Assembly (NCBI GenBank): GCA_965199805.1
Contig: CBDATO010000001.1
Location: 1,550,001-1,614,000, forward strand
DNA: 64,000 nt
Source: DATAZK01 sp965199805
GTDB lineage: Bacteria; Actinomycetota; Actinomycetes; Frankiales; Frankiaceae
Reading direction: 5' to 3'
Below the pieces are notes generated by a model. It was not told the DNA's origin. It saw only the letters and a program-made list of their open reading frames with translations, and ran no database searches. The position numbers and the translations under genes were made by a program. Positions 8,607 through 17,341 of the stretch are shown in pieces (the stretch's first letter is position 1; every line of letters begins with the position of its first letter).

Positions 8607-9473
8607 GTGACAACACCACCCGAGCTCACCGGCAAGGTCGCGGTCATCACCGGCGCCTCGACCGGCATCGGCCGCGCCACGGCCGCCACCTTCGCCCGGG
8701 CGGGCATGAAGGTGGTGCTCGCCGCCCGCCGCGCCGACCGGTTGCAGGCGGCGGTCGAGCCGCTGCGGTCCGAGGGACTCGACGTGCGCGGCGTCGTCTG
8801 CGACGTCGCCGACCTCGCCTCGGTCGAGCAGCTCGCCGCCGAGGCGGTGCAGGCCTACGGGCGCGTCGACGTCGCCTTCCTCAACGCCGGCATCGCCGGC
8901 TCCTCGCCGATGCGCGACATCGACCTCGACGGCTGGACGCACGCGATCGGGACGAACCTCTACGGCCTGCTGCACGGGATCAAGGTCTTCCTGCCCCTGC
9001 TCGACCGGCCGGACGACCCGGGCAGCCTGCTCGCGACCGGATCGGCGGCCGGGGTGCACGGGGTCAGCTACAACGGCGCCGCGTACGCGACCACCAAGGC
9101 CGCTCAGCTCATCGTCATGGAATGCCTCTACGGCCAGCTGCGCGACGCGAAGTCGGGCGTGCACGTCGGCATGGTGCTGCCGCCGCTGGTCCGGACCAAC
9201 CTCGCGGGTGACGACCCCGGGGTCTTCGACTCCATCAGCGCGAAGCTGAGCGCGGGTGGCCGGTCGATCGCGCTGATCGAGCCGGAGGAGTTCGCCGAGG
9301 TCGTGCTCGAAGGGATCCGCGAGCGGCGCTTCTGGATCGAGGCGGACGCCGACCAGAACGAGCGCCTCTTCGGCGGGCGCAACGGCGACACCATCACCCG
9401 GGGTCACACCCTCATCCAGCGGAAGGCCGACGCGATGATCGCTCACACGCCCCCGGACCGGTACCTGTGGTGA
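8607..9473 (+). CDS. SDR family oxidoreductase
   Basis: A 288-residue classical short-chain dehydrogenase. The cofactor motif TGASTGIG lies near residue 15, NAG near 90, and the catalytic tetrad is visible as a Ser region (TGSAAG) and YATTK near residue 155. It starts at GTG just after a G-rich site. Its stop overlaps the start region of the following LLM oxidoreductase, so the two are probably co-translated. The substrate is unknown. Confidence 0.9.
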   Translation: MTTPPELTGKVAVITGASTGIGRATAATFARAGMKVVLAARRADRLQAAVEPLRSEGLDVRGVVCDVADLASVEQLAAEAVQAYGRVDVAFLNAGIAGSSPMRDIDLDGWTHAIGTNLYGLLHGIKVFLPLLDRPDDPGSLLATGSAAGVHGVSYNGAAYATTKAAQLIVMECLYGQLRDAKSGVHVGMVLPPLVRTNLAGDDPGVFDSISAKLSAGGRSIALIEPEEFAEVVLEGIRERRFWIEADADQNERLFGGRNGDTITRGHTLIQRKADAMIAHTPPDRYLW

Positions 9474-10534
9474 CCATGAGCCTGGACGCCTTCGGATCGC
9501 CGCGCAGCCTGCTCGACGCCCAGCGGACCGCGCGCGACGTGCAGGACGCCGGGTTCGCCGGCCTGTGGTTCGCCGAGGGCGGCCGACCCGCGCTGAACCT
9601 GTGCGGCGCGGCAGCGCTGGCCGGCAGCAACGCGGCCACGACCCCGCTGACGCTCGGCACCGGCATCAGCGTCGCCTTCGCGCGTAGCCCGATGCTCACC
9701 GCGCAGGAGGCGTGGCTGCTGCAGGACGCCACGGCCGGCAACTTCGTGCTCGGCCTCGGCACGCAGGTCAAGGCACACGTCGAGCGGCGCTACTCGATGC
9801 CGTTCGAGCACCCCGGCCCGCGCATCGCCGAATACGTGCAGGCGCTGCGCGCCGTCTTCCGGGCCTTCCGCCGCGAGGAGCGGCTGCACCACGACGGGCG
9901 CTTCTACTCGTTCTCGCTGCTGCCCGACATGTGGTCACCGGGTCCCATCGACTTCCCGGACCCGCCGATCTACGTCGCCGGGGTGCGTCCCACCATGTGC
10001 CGGCTGATCGGCGAGGTGGCCGACGGGATGTACATCCACCCACTGCACACCATGACGTACATCGACTCGCTGGTGGTGCCGTCCGTCGCCGAGGGAGCCG
10101 CCCGCGCCGGCCGCTCACCCGACGACGTCACGCTGATCTGCCCCGTGATGACGGCGGTCAGCGACGACGAGGAGGACCTGTTCCGCCAGCGCGAGGAGCT
10201 CCGCGCGCGGATCGCGTTCTACGGCTCGACCCCCGGCTACGGCGTCGTCTTCGACGTGTCCGGCTGGGAGGGCGTCGGGGAGCGGCTCAACGTGCTGCAG
10301 CGGGCCGGCGACTTCGCGGCGATGTCGGCGACGATCACCGACGAGATGCTCGACGCCTGCGCCGTCACCGCCACCTGGGACGACCTGCCGGCCGCGCTGC
10401 TGGCGCGGTACGGCGGCAAGGGCGCCCGGCTGGTCTGCTACTCGACGCTGAGCCAGTGGGACCGCGACCCCGCCAGCCGCGAGCGCTGGAAGGACGTCAC
10501 GACGCGCTTCCATGCGCTGGCCGGGGGGCGCTGA
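9470..10534 (+). CDS. LLM class flavin/F420-dependent oxidoreductase
   Basis: A luciferase-like TIM-barrel protein of about 354 residues. Blocks include AGFAGLWFAEGG near the N-terminus, LGTGISVAFARSPMLTAQEAWLLQDATAGNFVLGLGTQ (the luciferase-family core) and PPIYVAGVRPTMCRLIGEVADGMYIHPLHT. In actinomycetes this type (TIGR03617-like) often uses F420. The start may be GTG 9467, GTG 9470 (overlapping the upstream TGA) or ATG 9476; I take 9470 with low certainty. It probably acts with the preceding SDR. Confidence 0.88.
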   Translation: MTMSLDAFGSPRSLLDAQRTARDVQDAGFAGLWFAEGGRPALNLCGAAALAGSNAATTPLTLGTGISVAFARSPMLTAQEAWLLQDATAGNFVLGLGTQVKAHVERRYSMPFEHPGPRIAEYVQALRAVFRAFRREERLHHDGRFYSFSLLPDMWSPGPIDFPDPPIYVAGVRPTMCRLIGEVADGMYIHPLHTMTYIDSLVVPSVAEGAARAGRSPDDVTLICPVMTAVSDDEEDLFRQREELRARIAFYGSTPGYGVVFDVSGWEGVGERLNVLQRAGDFAAMSATITDEMLDACAVTATWDDLPAALLARYGGKGARLVCYSTLSQWDRDPASRERWKDVTTRFHALAGGR

Positions 10535-10754
10535 CCCGACCGGACACCGCGGCGATGAACGCGGACGTCACCATGCGGGTGTAGAGCATCCGCTGCAGCG
10601 GGGTCGGCGCGTCCGGCAGCACCCCCCGCGGGGAGACGCTGGCGAACGCCGCCCGCGCGGCCCGGCATTCGTCGTCCGCTCCGAGCAGGTCCGGGACCAC
10701 GCGCCATCGCACCGACAGCGGCGAGGGGACCGCGGCCGACGACAGGGGGGACAC
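10497..10754 (-). CDS. Small hypothetical protein
   Basis: An 85-codon frame in the otherwise geneless stretch 10535-10895. Two things support it: almost every third base is G or C, and a full Shine-Dalgarno GAGGAGGTG overlaps the first GTG. That overlap makes the GTG at 10754 too close to the site, so a CTG or GTG a few codons inside may be the true start. A conserved-looking segment is SPRGVLPDAPTPLQRMLYTRMV. The 3' end overlaps the converging LLM gene by 38 bases. I do not recognise a family. Confidence 0.45.
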   Translation of the reverse strand: MSPLSSAAVPSPLSVRWRVVPDLLGADDECRAARAAFASVSPRGVLPDAPTPLQRMLYTRMVTSAFIAAVSGRVSAPRPAHGSAS

Positions 10755-10895
10755 CTCCTCAAGGGTCGTCGCGTACGCGCCGACGAAACTCGGCCGATCG
10801 GGTGACGACTGCCGAGGTTCGGCCGTCCGGGCCAGCGCGACTGCTGCGGATGCACGGCGCCGAAACAGAATCGGCTTTCAGCTACCCTGGGCAAG

Positions 10896-11528
10896 GTGCC
10901 GCGCGAGGTGACCCTGCCCCAGCCCGTGGCCACCATGGGGCAGAGCCAGCTGGCCCGCCGCGCACGGCTGACCGACGCGGTCATCGAGATGGTCGCCGAG
11001 CAGGATCCCGACCGCATCCAGATGCGTGACGTCGCGGAGCGCTCCGGGGTCGCCCTCGCCACCGCCTACCGATACTTCTCCTCGAAGGACCACCTGCTCG
11101 CCGCCTCGTGGGCGGCCTGGCAGCGCCGGCTCACCGATCGCGTACGCGGGGAGCTGAGCGGTGACAGCGCACGCCGGCGCTCCCAGCCGCAGGCCGAGGA
11201 GACGGTCGCCGACCGGGTGGTCGCGTACGTCCACCGTGAGCTGCGCGCCTTCCAGCGGCATCCGAACTTCGCCAAGCTGGTCAGCCACGTGCAGGCGTCG
11301 AACGACCCGTTCGCGAGCGAAGAGATGGCCGTCATCAGCTCCGACAACCTGGGGCTGCTGATCGAGGTGATGGACGGCGTGCCGGCCGACGTCGCCGAGC
11401 CGGCCGCGACGGCGATCAACGCCGTGCTGGGCACCTACCTCGGCAACTGGTCGACCGGCCGGGTGGCACTGAGCAGCGTCTTCTCGACCACCGAGGCCGT
11501 CATCCGGCTGGTGCTGCGCGGCTACTGA
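10896..11528 (+). CDS. TetR family transcriptional regulator (KstR-like)
   Basis: A 210-residue repressor. The helix-turn-helix is at about residues 45-72 (MRDVAERSGVALATAYRYFSSKDHLLAA), a strong TetR signature close to that of mycobacterial KstR. The C-terminal ligand domain is of the same size. It converges on and overlaps by 7 bases a CoA ligase gene, with a fused acyl-CoA dehydrogenase beyond. Control of that acyl-CoA catabolic block by an acyl-CoA ligand is therefore likely but inferred. The start could also be the GTG at 10911. Confidence 0.88.
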   Translation: MPREVTLPQPVATMGQSQLARRARLTDAVIEMVAEQDPDRIQMRDVAERSGVALATAYRYFSSKDHLLAASWAAWQRRLTDRVRGELSGDSARRRSQPQAEETVADRVVAYVHRELRAFQRHPNFAKLVSHVQASNDPFASEEMAVISSDNLGLLIEVMDGVPADVAEPAATAINAVLGTYLGNWSTGRVALSSVFSTTEAVIRLVLRGY

Positions 11529-13063
11529 GTGGCCTTGTACTCGTCACGGAGCGCGCCCTTCGCGAGCTTGCCGGTGGGCATCCGCGGCAGCTCGGCCCGG
11601 AAGTCGACGACCCGCGGCACCTTGTAGCCGGCGAGCTGCTCGCGGGCGAAGGCCCGCAGCTCCTCCGCCAACGCGGGCGTGCCCTCGACGCCGGGCGCGA
11701 GCTGCACGACGGCGTGCACGTACTCGCCCATCTCCGGATCCGGCAGCCCGAAGACGGCGACGTCGGTCACGGCCGCGTGCATGATCATTCGCGACTCGAT
11801 CTCGGCCGGGTAGATGTTCACGCCGCCCGAGATGATCGTGAAGCTCTTGCGATCGGTGAGGTAGAGGTAGCCCTCGTCGTCGAGGTAGCCGATGTCGCCG
11901 ACCGTGGCCCAGCTGGGGTGGTCCGGGTGGCGGCTGTCGCGGGTCTTCTCCGGGTCGTTGTGGTACGTGAAGTGCTCGACGTCGCGCGCGAAGTAGACGA
12001 GACCGGGCTCACCGACCGGCAGCTCGGCGCCGTCCTCGCCGCAGACCTTGGGGATGCCGAGCACCGGCTTGCCGACGGAGCCGGGGTGCGCCAGCCAGTC
12101 CGCGGCGCCGATGAAGGTCAGCCCGACACCCTCGGTGCCGGCGTAGTACTCGTCGACGACCGGTCCGAGCCACTCGATCATCTGCCGCTTGACGTCGACC
12201 GGGCAGGGCGCCGCCGCGTGCACGATGCGCTGGATGCCGGAGACGTCGTACCGCTCCCGCACCTCGGCCGGCAGCTTGAGCAGCCGGACGAACATCGTGG
12301 GCACGACCTGCGCGTGCGTGACGCCCTGGTCCTGCACGACGCGCAGGAAGTCCTCGGCGTCGAAGCGCTCCATCACCACGAGCGTCGCGCCCATCTCGTG
12401 CACGCCGGCCGACCACATGAGCGCGGCCGAGTGGTACAGCGGCGCCGGGCAGAGGTAGACCGTGTTCTCGTCCATGCCCAGCAGGAAGCGCCCGAGCTGC
12501 GACGCCCCCGCGGCGCCCAGGTCGGCCAACTTCTTGCCCGACAGCGGTCGCCGGATGCCCTTGGGCCGGCCGGTGGTGCCCGACGAGTAGAGCATCACCT
12601 CACCCTTGGGCTCGTCGGCCAGCGGCGTCACCGGCTGGGTCGCGATGGCGTCCTCGTACGACTCGAAGCCGTCGGCCGCCTCGTCGAGCATGAGCCGGAT
12701 CGGGCAGTCGGGGATCAGCGGCAGCATCGCCACGGCACGCTCGGTCTGCAGTGCTGTGGTGACCAGCGCGGTCGCACCCGAGTTCTCCACCAGGTACGCG
12801 GCCTCCTCCGGCGCGAGATGCCAGTTGATCGCCGTGAGGTAGAGGCCCGAGCGCAGCGCGGCCCAGTAAACCTCGAAGTAGCGCACGTGGTTCTCGGCCA
12901 GCAGCGCGACGGCGTCACCCGGCCGCAGCCCCCGCTCGTACAGCAGGTGGGCCAGCTGGGCCGAGCGCTCCTCCAGCTCTCGATAGGTGACCGACGCGCC
13001 GCCGCCCATGACGACGGCGACCTTGTCGGGGGTGGTCGCCACGTACGCACCCGGGTAGGTCAT
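11522..13063 (-). CDS. Acyl-CoA synthetase (FadD-type, AMP-forming)
   Basis: A 513-residue ANL-superfamily enzyme that activates a carboxylic acid to its CoA thioester via an acyl-adenylate. The P-loop YSSGTTGRPKG is near residue 165, and the adenylate-binding YAGTEG follows. The TVGDIGYLDDEGYLYLTDR hinge and the catalytic lysine region PRMPTGKLAKGAL at the C-terminus are all present. It lies 4 bases downstream of the fused acyl-CoA dehydrogenase on the same strand, so both act on the same acyl-CoA pathway. Confidence 0.93.
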   Translation of the reverse strand: MTYPGAYVATTPDKVAVVMGGGASVTYRELEERSAQLAHLLYERGLRPGDAVALLAENHVRYFEVYWAALRSGLYLTAINWHLAPEEAAYLVENSGATALVTTALQTERAVAMLPLIPDCPIRLMLDEAADGFESYEDAIATQPVTPLADEPKGEVMLYSSGTTGRPKGIRRPLSGKKLADLGAAGASQLGRFLLGMDENTVYLCPAPLYHSAALMWSAGVHEMGATLVVMERFDAEDFLRVVQDQGVTHAQVVPTMFVRLLKLPAEVRERYDVSGIQRIVHAAAPCPVDVKRQMIEWLGPVVDEYYAGTEGVGLTFIGAADWLAHPGSVGKPVLGIPKVCGEDGAELPVGEPGLVYFARDVEHFTYHNDPEKTRDSRHPDHPSWATVGDIGYLDDEGYLYLTDRKSFTIISGGVNIYPAEIESRMIMHAAVTDVAVFGLPDPEMGEYVHAVVQLAPGVEGTPALAEELRAFAREQLAGYKVPRVVDFRAELPRMPTGKLAKGALRDEYKATQ

Positions 13064-13067
13064 CGCG

Positions 13068-15263
13068 TCAGCCGCGGGGCAGCCCGAGCACCTGCTCGGA
13101 GATGACGTTGAGCTGGATCTCCGACGTGCCGCCGCCGATCAGCTGCGGCGGGGTGGAGAGATAGCGCTGCGTCGCGCCTTCGGGGGTGAGGTCATCGGCC
13201 TCGATGCGGTGCTCCCCCGTCACCACCGCGGCGTCGGACGACTGCCAGCCCAGCACGGTGCGTGCGACCTCGAGCACCTGCCAGGACGCGACCACCTTGA
13301 GCACGCTCGCGGCGGCGTCGGGCTGGATGCCGGACAGCGCCCGCAGCAGCTGCCGGCGGCTCATCGCCTCGAGCGCGTACCCCCGGGCCGTGAGGGCACC
13401 GAGCTCGCCGAGGACCAGGTCACGGGCGTCGTCGAGGTGCGGACGGGCCAGGGCGGCGAGGTCGGTGCGGCCGCCGTGCATCCCGGTGCCCATGCTGACC
13501 CGCTCGTTGCCGAGCGTGGTGCGGGCGAGGCGCCAGCCGGCGTTCTCCTCGCCGACCACGCACGAGTCGGGCACGAAGACGTCGGACAGGAAGACCTCGT
13601 TGAACAGATAGCCGCCGTTGGCCTCGCGCAGCGGCCGGATGTCGACGCCGGTGCTGGTCATGTCGACCAGGAAGTACGTGATGCCCTTGTGCTTCGCGGC
13701 GGTGAAGTCGGTACGCGCGAGGCACACGCCCCAGTCGGCCTCCTGCGCGTTCGAGGTCCAGACCTTCTGGCCGTTGAGCCGGTAGCCGCCGTCGACCCGC
13801 TCGGCCTTCGTTTTCAGCGACGCGAGGTCGGACCCGGCGCCCGGCTCGCTGAAGAGCTGGCACCAGTGGAGCTCGCCGCGGATGGTCGGCGGCAGGAAGC
13901 GCTCACGCTGCTCGTCGGTGCCGTGCACGAGGATGGTCGGCAGCGCCCACTCGCCGATGTTCATCGACGGCTGGTGCACGCCGGCCTTGGCGAACTCCTC
14001 GCCGATGATCACCTGCTTGGTGGCGTCGGCATCGACCCCGTACGGACGCGGGTACTGCGGCGCGACCAGGCCGGCCTCGGCCAGGTGGTGGCGCCGTGCG
14101 GGCTCGGCCAGCTGCGCGGCCTCGGCGACCAGGGCGGCGATCTCGTCGCGGAAGCCGGCGGGCTCCTCGCCGAGCTCGACCTCGGCGCTGCGGCTCGTGG
14201 TCAGGGCGAGCTCACCGAGGCCGATCGAGCGCGACGAGCGCGGGCCGAGGAGCGCGGCGATGCTGATCGCGCGGCGCCAGTAGAGGTGGGTGTCGTGCTC
14301 CCAGGTGTAGCCGATGCCGCCGAGCAGGGTCACGGTGTCGAGCGCCAGATCCACCGCGTTCTGCAGGCAGACCTGCGCAGCCGAGGCAGCCGCCAGCGCG
14401 AACTGCTCCGGCCCCTCTTCAGCCGCGCTCGCCGCGTCCCACACGGAGGCGACCATCAGCTCGGTCTCGATGAAGATCCGGGCGCACTTGTGCTTGATCG
14501 CCTGGAAGGAGCCGACCGGCTTGCCGAACTGCTCGCGGACCTTGACGTACGCGAGGCCCATCTCCTGACACCACTGCGACATCCCGGCGGCCTCGGCCGC
14601 GAACAGCAGGCCGGCGAGCGCCCGCACCTGGTCGGCGGTGATGTCGAGGCGGGCGTCGGCCGGCACCTGTACGGCGCCGAGGGTGAGCCGGCCGATGTCG
14701 CGGGTCACGTCGACCCCCTCGGCCTGCTCGCGCCTGACATCGGCCGCGGACACCAGGAACCAGACCGGACCGTCCGGGCTCTTGGCACCGAGGACGAATG
14801 TCGAGGCGGCCATCGCGCCGAGCACGGGCACGCTCGTGCCGTTGATCTCCCAGCCGTCCGCGGTCGCAGTCGCAGAAAGGCCCTTGGCCTCGGTGGCGAC
14901 CGCAGCCGCGGCGCCGTCGACCAGCGCCGGCAGCCACGTCTTGTGCTGCTCGGGCGTGCCGAAGGTGCTGAGCAGCGCACCGGTGACCAGCGTCGGGACG
15001 AGCGGGCCGGGCAGCAGCGCCTTGCCGGCGGCCTCGACCAGCACGCACAGCTCGGTCATGCCGGCGCCGTCGCCGCCGACCGACTCAGGCAGATGCAGCG
15101 TCAGGAAGCCCTGCTCGTGGAGCACCTTCCACACTGCGGGCAGCTCACCGGCGCGCAGTGCGTCCTGGGCAGCGCGCGTGGCAGCGGTGTCGGCGTGACG
15201 CGCGCTGACCTTGGCGACGGAGTCGGCGAGGGCGTCGTGCTCGGGCAGGAGGGCGATTCCCAT
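13068..15263 (-). CDS. Fused two-domain acyl-CoA dehydrogenase (FadE34-like)
   Basis: A 731-residue protein holding two acyl-CoA dehydrogenase modules in tandem: about 1-360 (ending GGIGYTWEHDTHLYWRRA) and about 365-731 (FSEPGAGSDLASL, QKVWTSNA, ending IGGGTSEIQLNVI). The second module has the intact FAD-contact and catalytic-Glu regions; the first is more divergent. The layout and length resemble mycobacterial FadE34, which oxidises a steroid side-chain CoA, so a bulky acyl-CoA substrate is possible. FAD is needed, with electrons passing to ETF. Confidence 0.9.
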   Translation of the reverse strand: MGIALLPEHDALADSVAKVSARHADTAATRAAQDALRAGELPAVWKVLHEQGFLTLHLPESVGGDGAGMTELCVLVEAAGKALLPGPLVPTLVTGALLSTFGTPEQHKTWLPALVDGAAAAVATEAKGLSATATADGWEINGTSVPVLGAMAASTFVLGAKSPDGPVWFLVSAADVRREQAEGVDVTRDIGRLTLGAVQVPADARLDITADQVRALAGLLFAAEAAGMSQWCQEMGLAYVKVREQFGKPVGSFQAIKHKCARIFIETELMVASVWDAASAAEEGPEQFALAAASAAQVCLQNAVDLALDTVTLLGGIGYTWEHDTHLYWRRAISIAALLGPRSSRSIGLGELALTTSRSAEVELGEEPAGFRDEIAALVAEAAQLAEPARRHHLAEAGLVAPQYPRPYGVDADATKQVIIGEEFAKAGVHQPSMNIGEWALPTILVHGTDEQRERFLPPTIRGELHWCQLFSEPGAGSDLASLKTKAERVDGGYRLNGQKVWTSNAQEADWGVCLARTDFTAAKHKGITYFLVDMTSTGVDIRPLREANGGYLFNEVFLSDVFVPDSCVVGEENAGWRLARTTLGNERVSMGTGMHGGRTDLAALARPHLDDARDLVLGELGALTARGYALEAMSRRQLLRALSGIQPDAAASVLKVVASWQVLEVARTVLGWQSSDAAVVTGEHRIEADDLTPEGATQRYLSTPPQLIGGGTSEIQLNVISEQVLGLPRG

Positions 15264-15281
15264 GGCGCGCAGGCTATCCCG

Positions 15282-15872
15282 CTAGGCAGAACCGGCTTCT
15301 CGGGGGTGAACGAAGCGGATCGACGCCGTCGCTGCCTCCGTCTCGGAGCCCCCGTCCTCAATGACGGCAGCCCCCTCGACGAACGTGTGACGACCCTCGC
15401 GGCGCACGACCGTGCCGCGGTAGAGCACGTCATGGTGGATCGGCACCGGCCGGCGGAACTGCACGGAGAGCTCGGCGGTGACCCCGGGCCCCACCTGCTC
15501 GATCGCGACCAACCCCAGGGCCACGTCGAAGAAGCCGGCCACGAAGGTGCCGTGCACCTGACCGGGTACGCCCTCGTGGCGCACGTCGAAGCGCACGACG
15601 AGTCCGTCCGGCGCCGCTCTGACCTGCGCGGCCGTCGGGCTGTGTGTGCCGCGTACGGGATGGGTGCCGCGGGCGTCGACGTCTCCGTGCCCGGCGGCGA
15701 AGGCCTCCCGCTCGGCGGCGGTGAAGCGCGAGGCCACCGCCGGCATCCCCGCCACCAGCACCTCGAGCATGCCCGCGACCTCGCGGGCGAGGTCGTCCGT
15801 CAGTCGTGGCCCGGACAGCCGCCGGCTCAGTTCGACGGCCGCCGCGACGGCCCGCTCCCGCTCACCTGTCAC
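15282..15872 (-). CDS. PaaI-family hotdog-fold thioesterase
   Basis: A 196-residue protein with an extended N-terminal helix region followed by a hotdog domain (about 85-190). The PaaI-like segment GQVHGTFVAGFFDVALGLVAIEQV is present, with His-Gly in place of the usual HGG. Such enzymes hydrolyse acyl-CoA. It is upstream of and codirectional with the fused acyl-CoA dehydrogenase (18-base gap), so it likely belongs to the same acyl-CoA operon and releases or proof-reads CoA esters. Confidence 0.8.
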   Translation of the reverse strand: MTGERERAVAAAVELSRRLSGPRLTDDLAREVAGMLEVLVAGMPAVASRFTAAEREAFAAGHGDVDARGTHPVRGTHSPTAAQVRAAPDGLVVRFDVRHEGVPGQVHGTFVAGFFDVALGLVAIEQVGPGVTAELSVQFRRPVPIHHDVLYRGTVVRREGRHTFVEGAAVIEDGGSETEAATASIRFVHPREAGSA

Positions 15873-15893
15873 GGCAGGTATTCAATCGGACGC

Positions 15894-17087
15894 ATGGTCA
15901 GCGTGGGCTTCCCGATCTTCGATGCGGACAACCACTACTACGAGCCGGTCGACGCCTTCACGCGTCACCTGTCCAAGCAGATGCGCAATCGCACGATGCA
16001 GTGGGTGGAGCTGGACGGACGCCAGCGCCTGCTGGTCGGCGGCCGGGTCAGCCGGTTCATCCCGAACCCGACGTTCGACCCGATCGCCCGGCCCGGCTCG
16101 CTGTACGCGTACTTCCGCGGCGAGGCGACGGCCGACGTGAAGTCGGCGTTCGGCGAGCTCGAGCGCATCGTGGACCACCCGGAGTACCGCGACCGGGAGG
16201 CCCGGCTGAAGGTGCTGGACGAGCAGGGCGTCAGCGGCTGCTTCCTCTTCCCGACACTCGGTGTCGGCATGGAGCAGGCGCTCGTCGACGACCCCGAGGC
16301 GGCCCAGGCGGCGTTCGCCTCCTTCAACCGCTGGCTCGACGAGGACTGGGGCTTTGCGTACGAGGACCGGATGTTCGCGGCGCCGCTGATCACGCTGTCG
16401 GACCCGGACGTGGCGGTGGCGGAGCTGACCCGCGTCATCGGCGAGGGCGCGCGCATCGTGTGCCTGCGGCCGGCACCGGCGCCGACCCGGCACGGCAACC
16501 TGCCGCCCGGGCACGAGCTCTTCGACCGGTTCTGGGCGACGGCGGCCGAGGCGGGCGTCGCGATCGCGTACCACTCGGGCGACGCCGGGCAGTCGTACGT
16601 CACCGAGCACTGGGGCGCCGCCGAGGGCCACCGCGCCTTCGTGCTGTCGCCGTTCTACCTGATGGCGACGGCCGACCGCCCGATCTACGAGACCATCTCC
16701 GCCCTGCTCACCGGCGGCGTCCTGGCGCGGCACCCCACGCTGCGGATCGTGAGCATCGAGTCGGGTTCGGAGTGGGTGCCGACGCTGTTCAAGAAGGCGC
16801 TGAAGGTCTACAAGCAGCAGCCCGACGCGTTCGGCGGCGAGCACCCCCACGAGATCCTGCGGCGCCAGCTCTGGGTGTCGCCGCACTTCGAGGAGGACAA
16901 GCGGGCGGTAGCCGACGTGCTCGGTGTCGAGCACATCGTCATGGGCTCGGACTGGCCGCACGCCGAGGGTCTCGTCGTGCCCGCCGACTACCGCGACGAG
17001 CTGGTGCGTGACGGCTTCACCGATGCCGAGATCGAGCAGGTCATGCGCACGAACGGTGAGCTGCTCACCCATCTCGCGCCGGCATGA
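15894..17087 (+). CDS. Amidohydrolase family 2 metal-dependent hydrolase
   Basis: A 397-residue TIM-barrel protein opening with FPIFDADNHYYEP, the D-x-D/NH form of the amidohydrolase-2 metal motif. AYHSGD near residue 225 and the late MGSDWPHAEG carry the histidine and catalytic aspartate. Relatives decarboxylate or hydrolyse aromatic or cyclic carboxylates. The ATG at 15894 matches the family N-terminus; upstream in-frame sequence is antisense to the acyl-CoA genes. It starts a run of genes overlapping by 1-4 bases up to 23365. Confidence 0.9.
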   Translation: MVSVGFPIFDADNHYYEPVDAFTRHLSKQMRNRTMQWVELDGRQRLLVGGRVSRFIPNPTFDPIARPGSLYAYFRGEATADVKSAFGELERIVDHPEYRDREARLKVLDEQGVSGCFLFPTLGVGMEQALVDDPEAAQAAFASFNRWLDEDWGFAYEDRMFAAPLITLSDPDVAVAELTRVIGEGARIVCLRPAPAPTRHGNLPPGHELFDRFWATAAEAGVAIAYHSGDAGQSYVTEHWGAAEGHRAFVLSPFYLMATADRPIYETISALLTGGVLARHPTLRIVSIESGSEWVPTLFKKALKVYKQQPDAFGGEHPHEILRRQLWVSPHFEEDKRAVADVLGVEHIVMGSDWPHAEGLVVPADYRDELVRDGFTDAEIEQVMRTNGELLTHLAPA

Positions 17088-17341
17088 ACCGCGAAGCGGT
17101 GGAGACGGCGGTCGCGGAGCTCGCTGCCATGGTGCAGGCGGACGGCGCCGACCTGACCCTGGAGTCCCTCGACCCGGCCCGTGACCGGATCGAGGTGCAG
17201 CTGCACGTCGCCGACGCGAGCTGCGCCGAATGCGTCCTGCCGACGCCGCTGCTGCACCAGGTGATCACCGACGCGATCGGCCGCCGGGTGTCCACCGGCT
17301 TCGAGCTCGTGCTGCACGACCCGCGTACGGCGGACGCCTGA
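17084..17341 (+). CDS. Small NifU-like domain protein
   Basis: An 85-residue protein overlapping the stop of the amidohydrolase gene (ATGA) and touching the next start. The pattern AxMVQADGADLTLESLD...IEVQLHVADASCAEC resembles the C-terminal NifU domain, including a CxxC-type pair (SCAEC). Canonical NifU domains carry Fe-S clusters for delivery. The similarity is short, so a Fe-S or metal-binding accessory to the neighbouring hydrolases is only a suggestion. Confidence 0.7.
   Translation: MNREAVETAVAELAAMVQADGADLTLESLDPARDRIEVQLHVADASCAECVLPTPLLHQVITDAIGRRVSTGFELVLHDPRTADA

Noticed and set aside
7509..9446. 645-codon frame on the minus strand
   Set aside because: It is opposite the DyP, encapsulin and SDR genes, all with clear motifs, and has shadow-type composition.
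13209..15893. Very long open frame on the plus strand leading into the amidohydrolase gene
   Set aside because: It is antisense to the fused acyl-CoA dehydrogenase and thioesterase genes, rich in Arg/Gly/His/Asp as expected for a G+C-driven shadow. The amidohydrolase has its own ATG at 15894.
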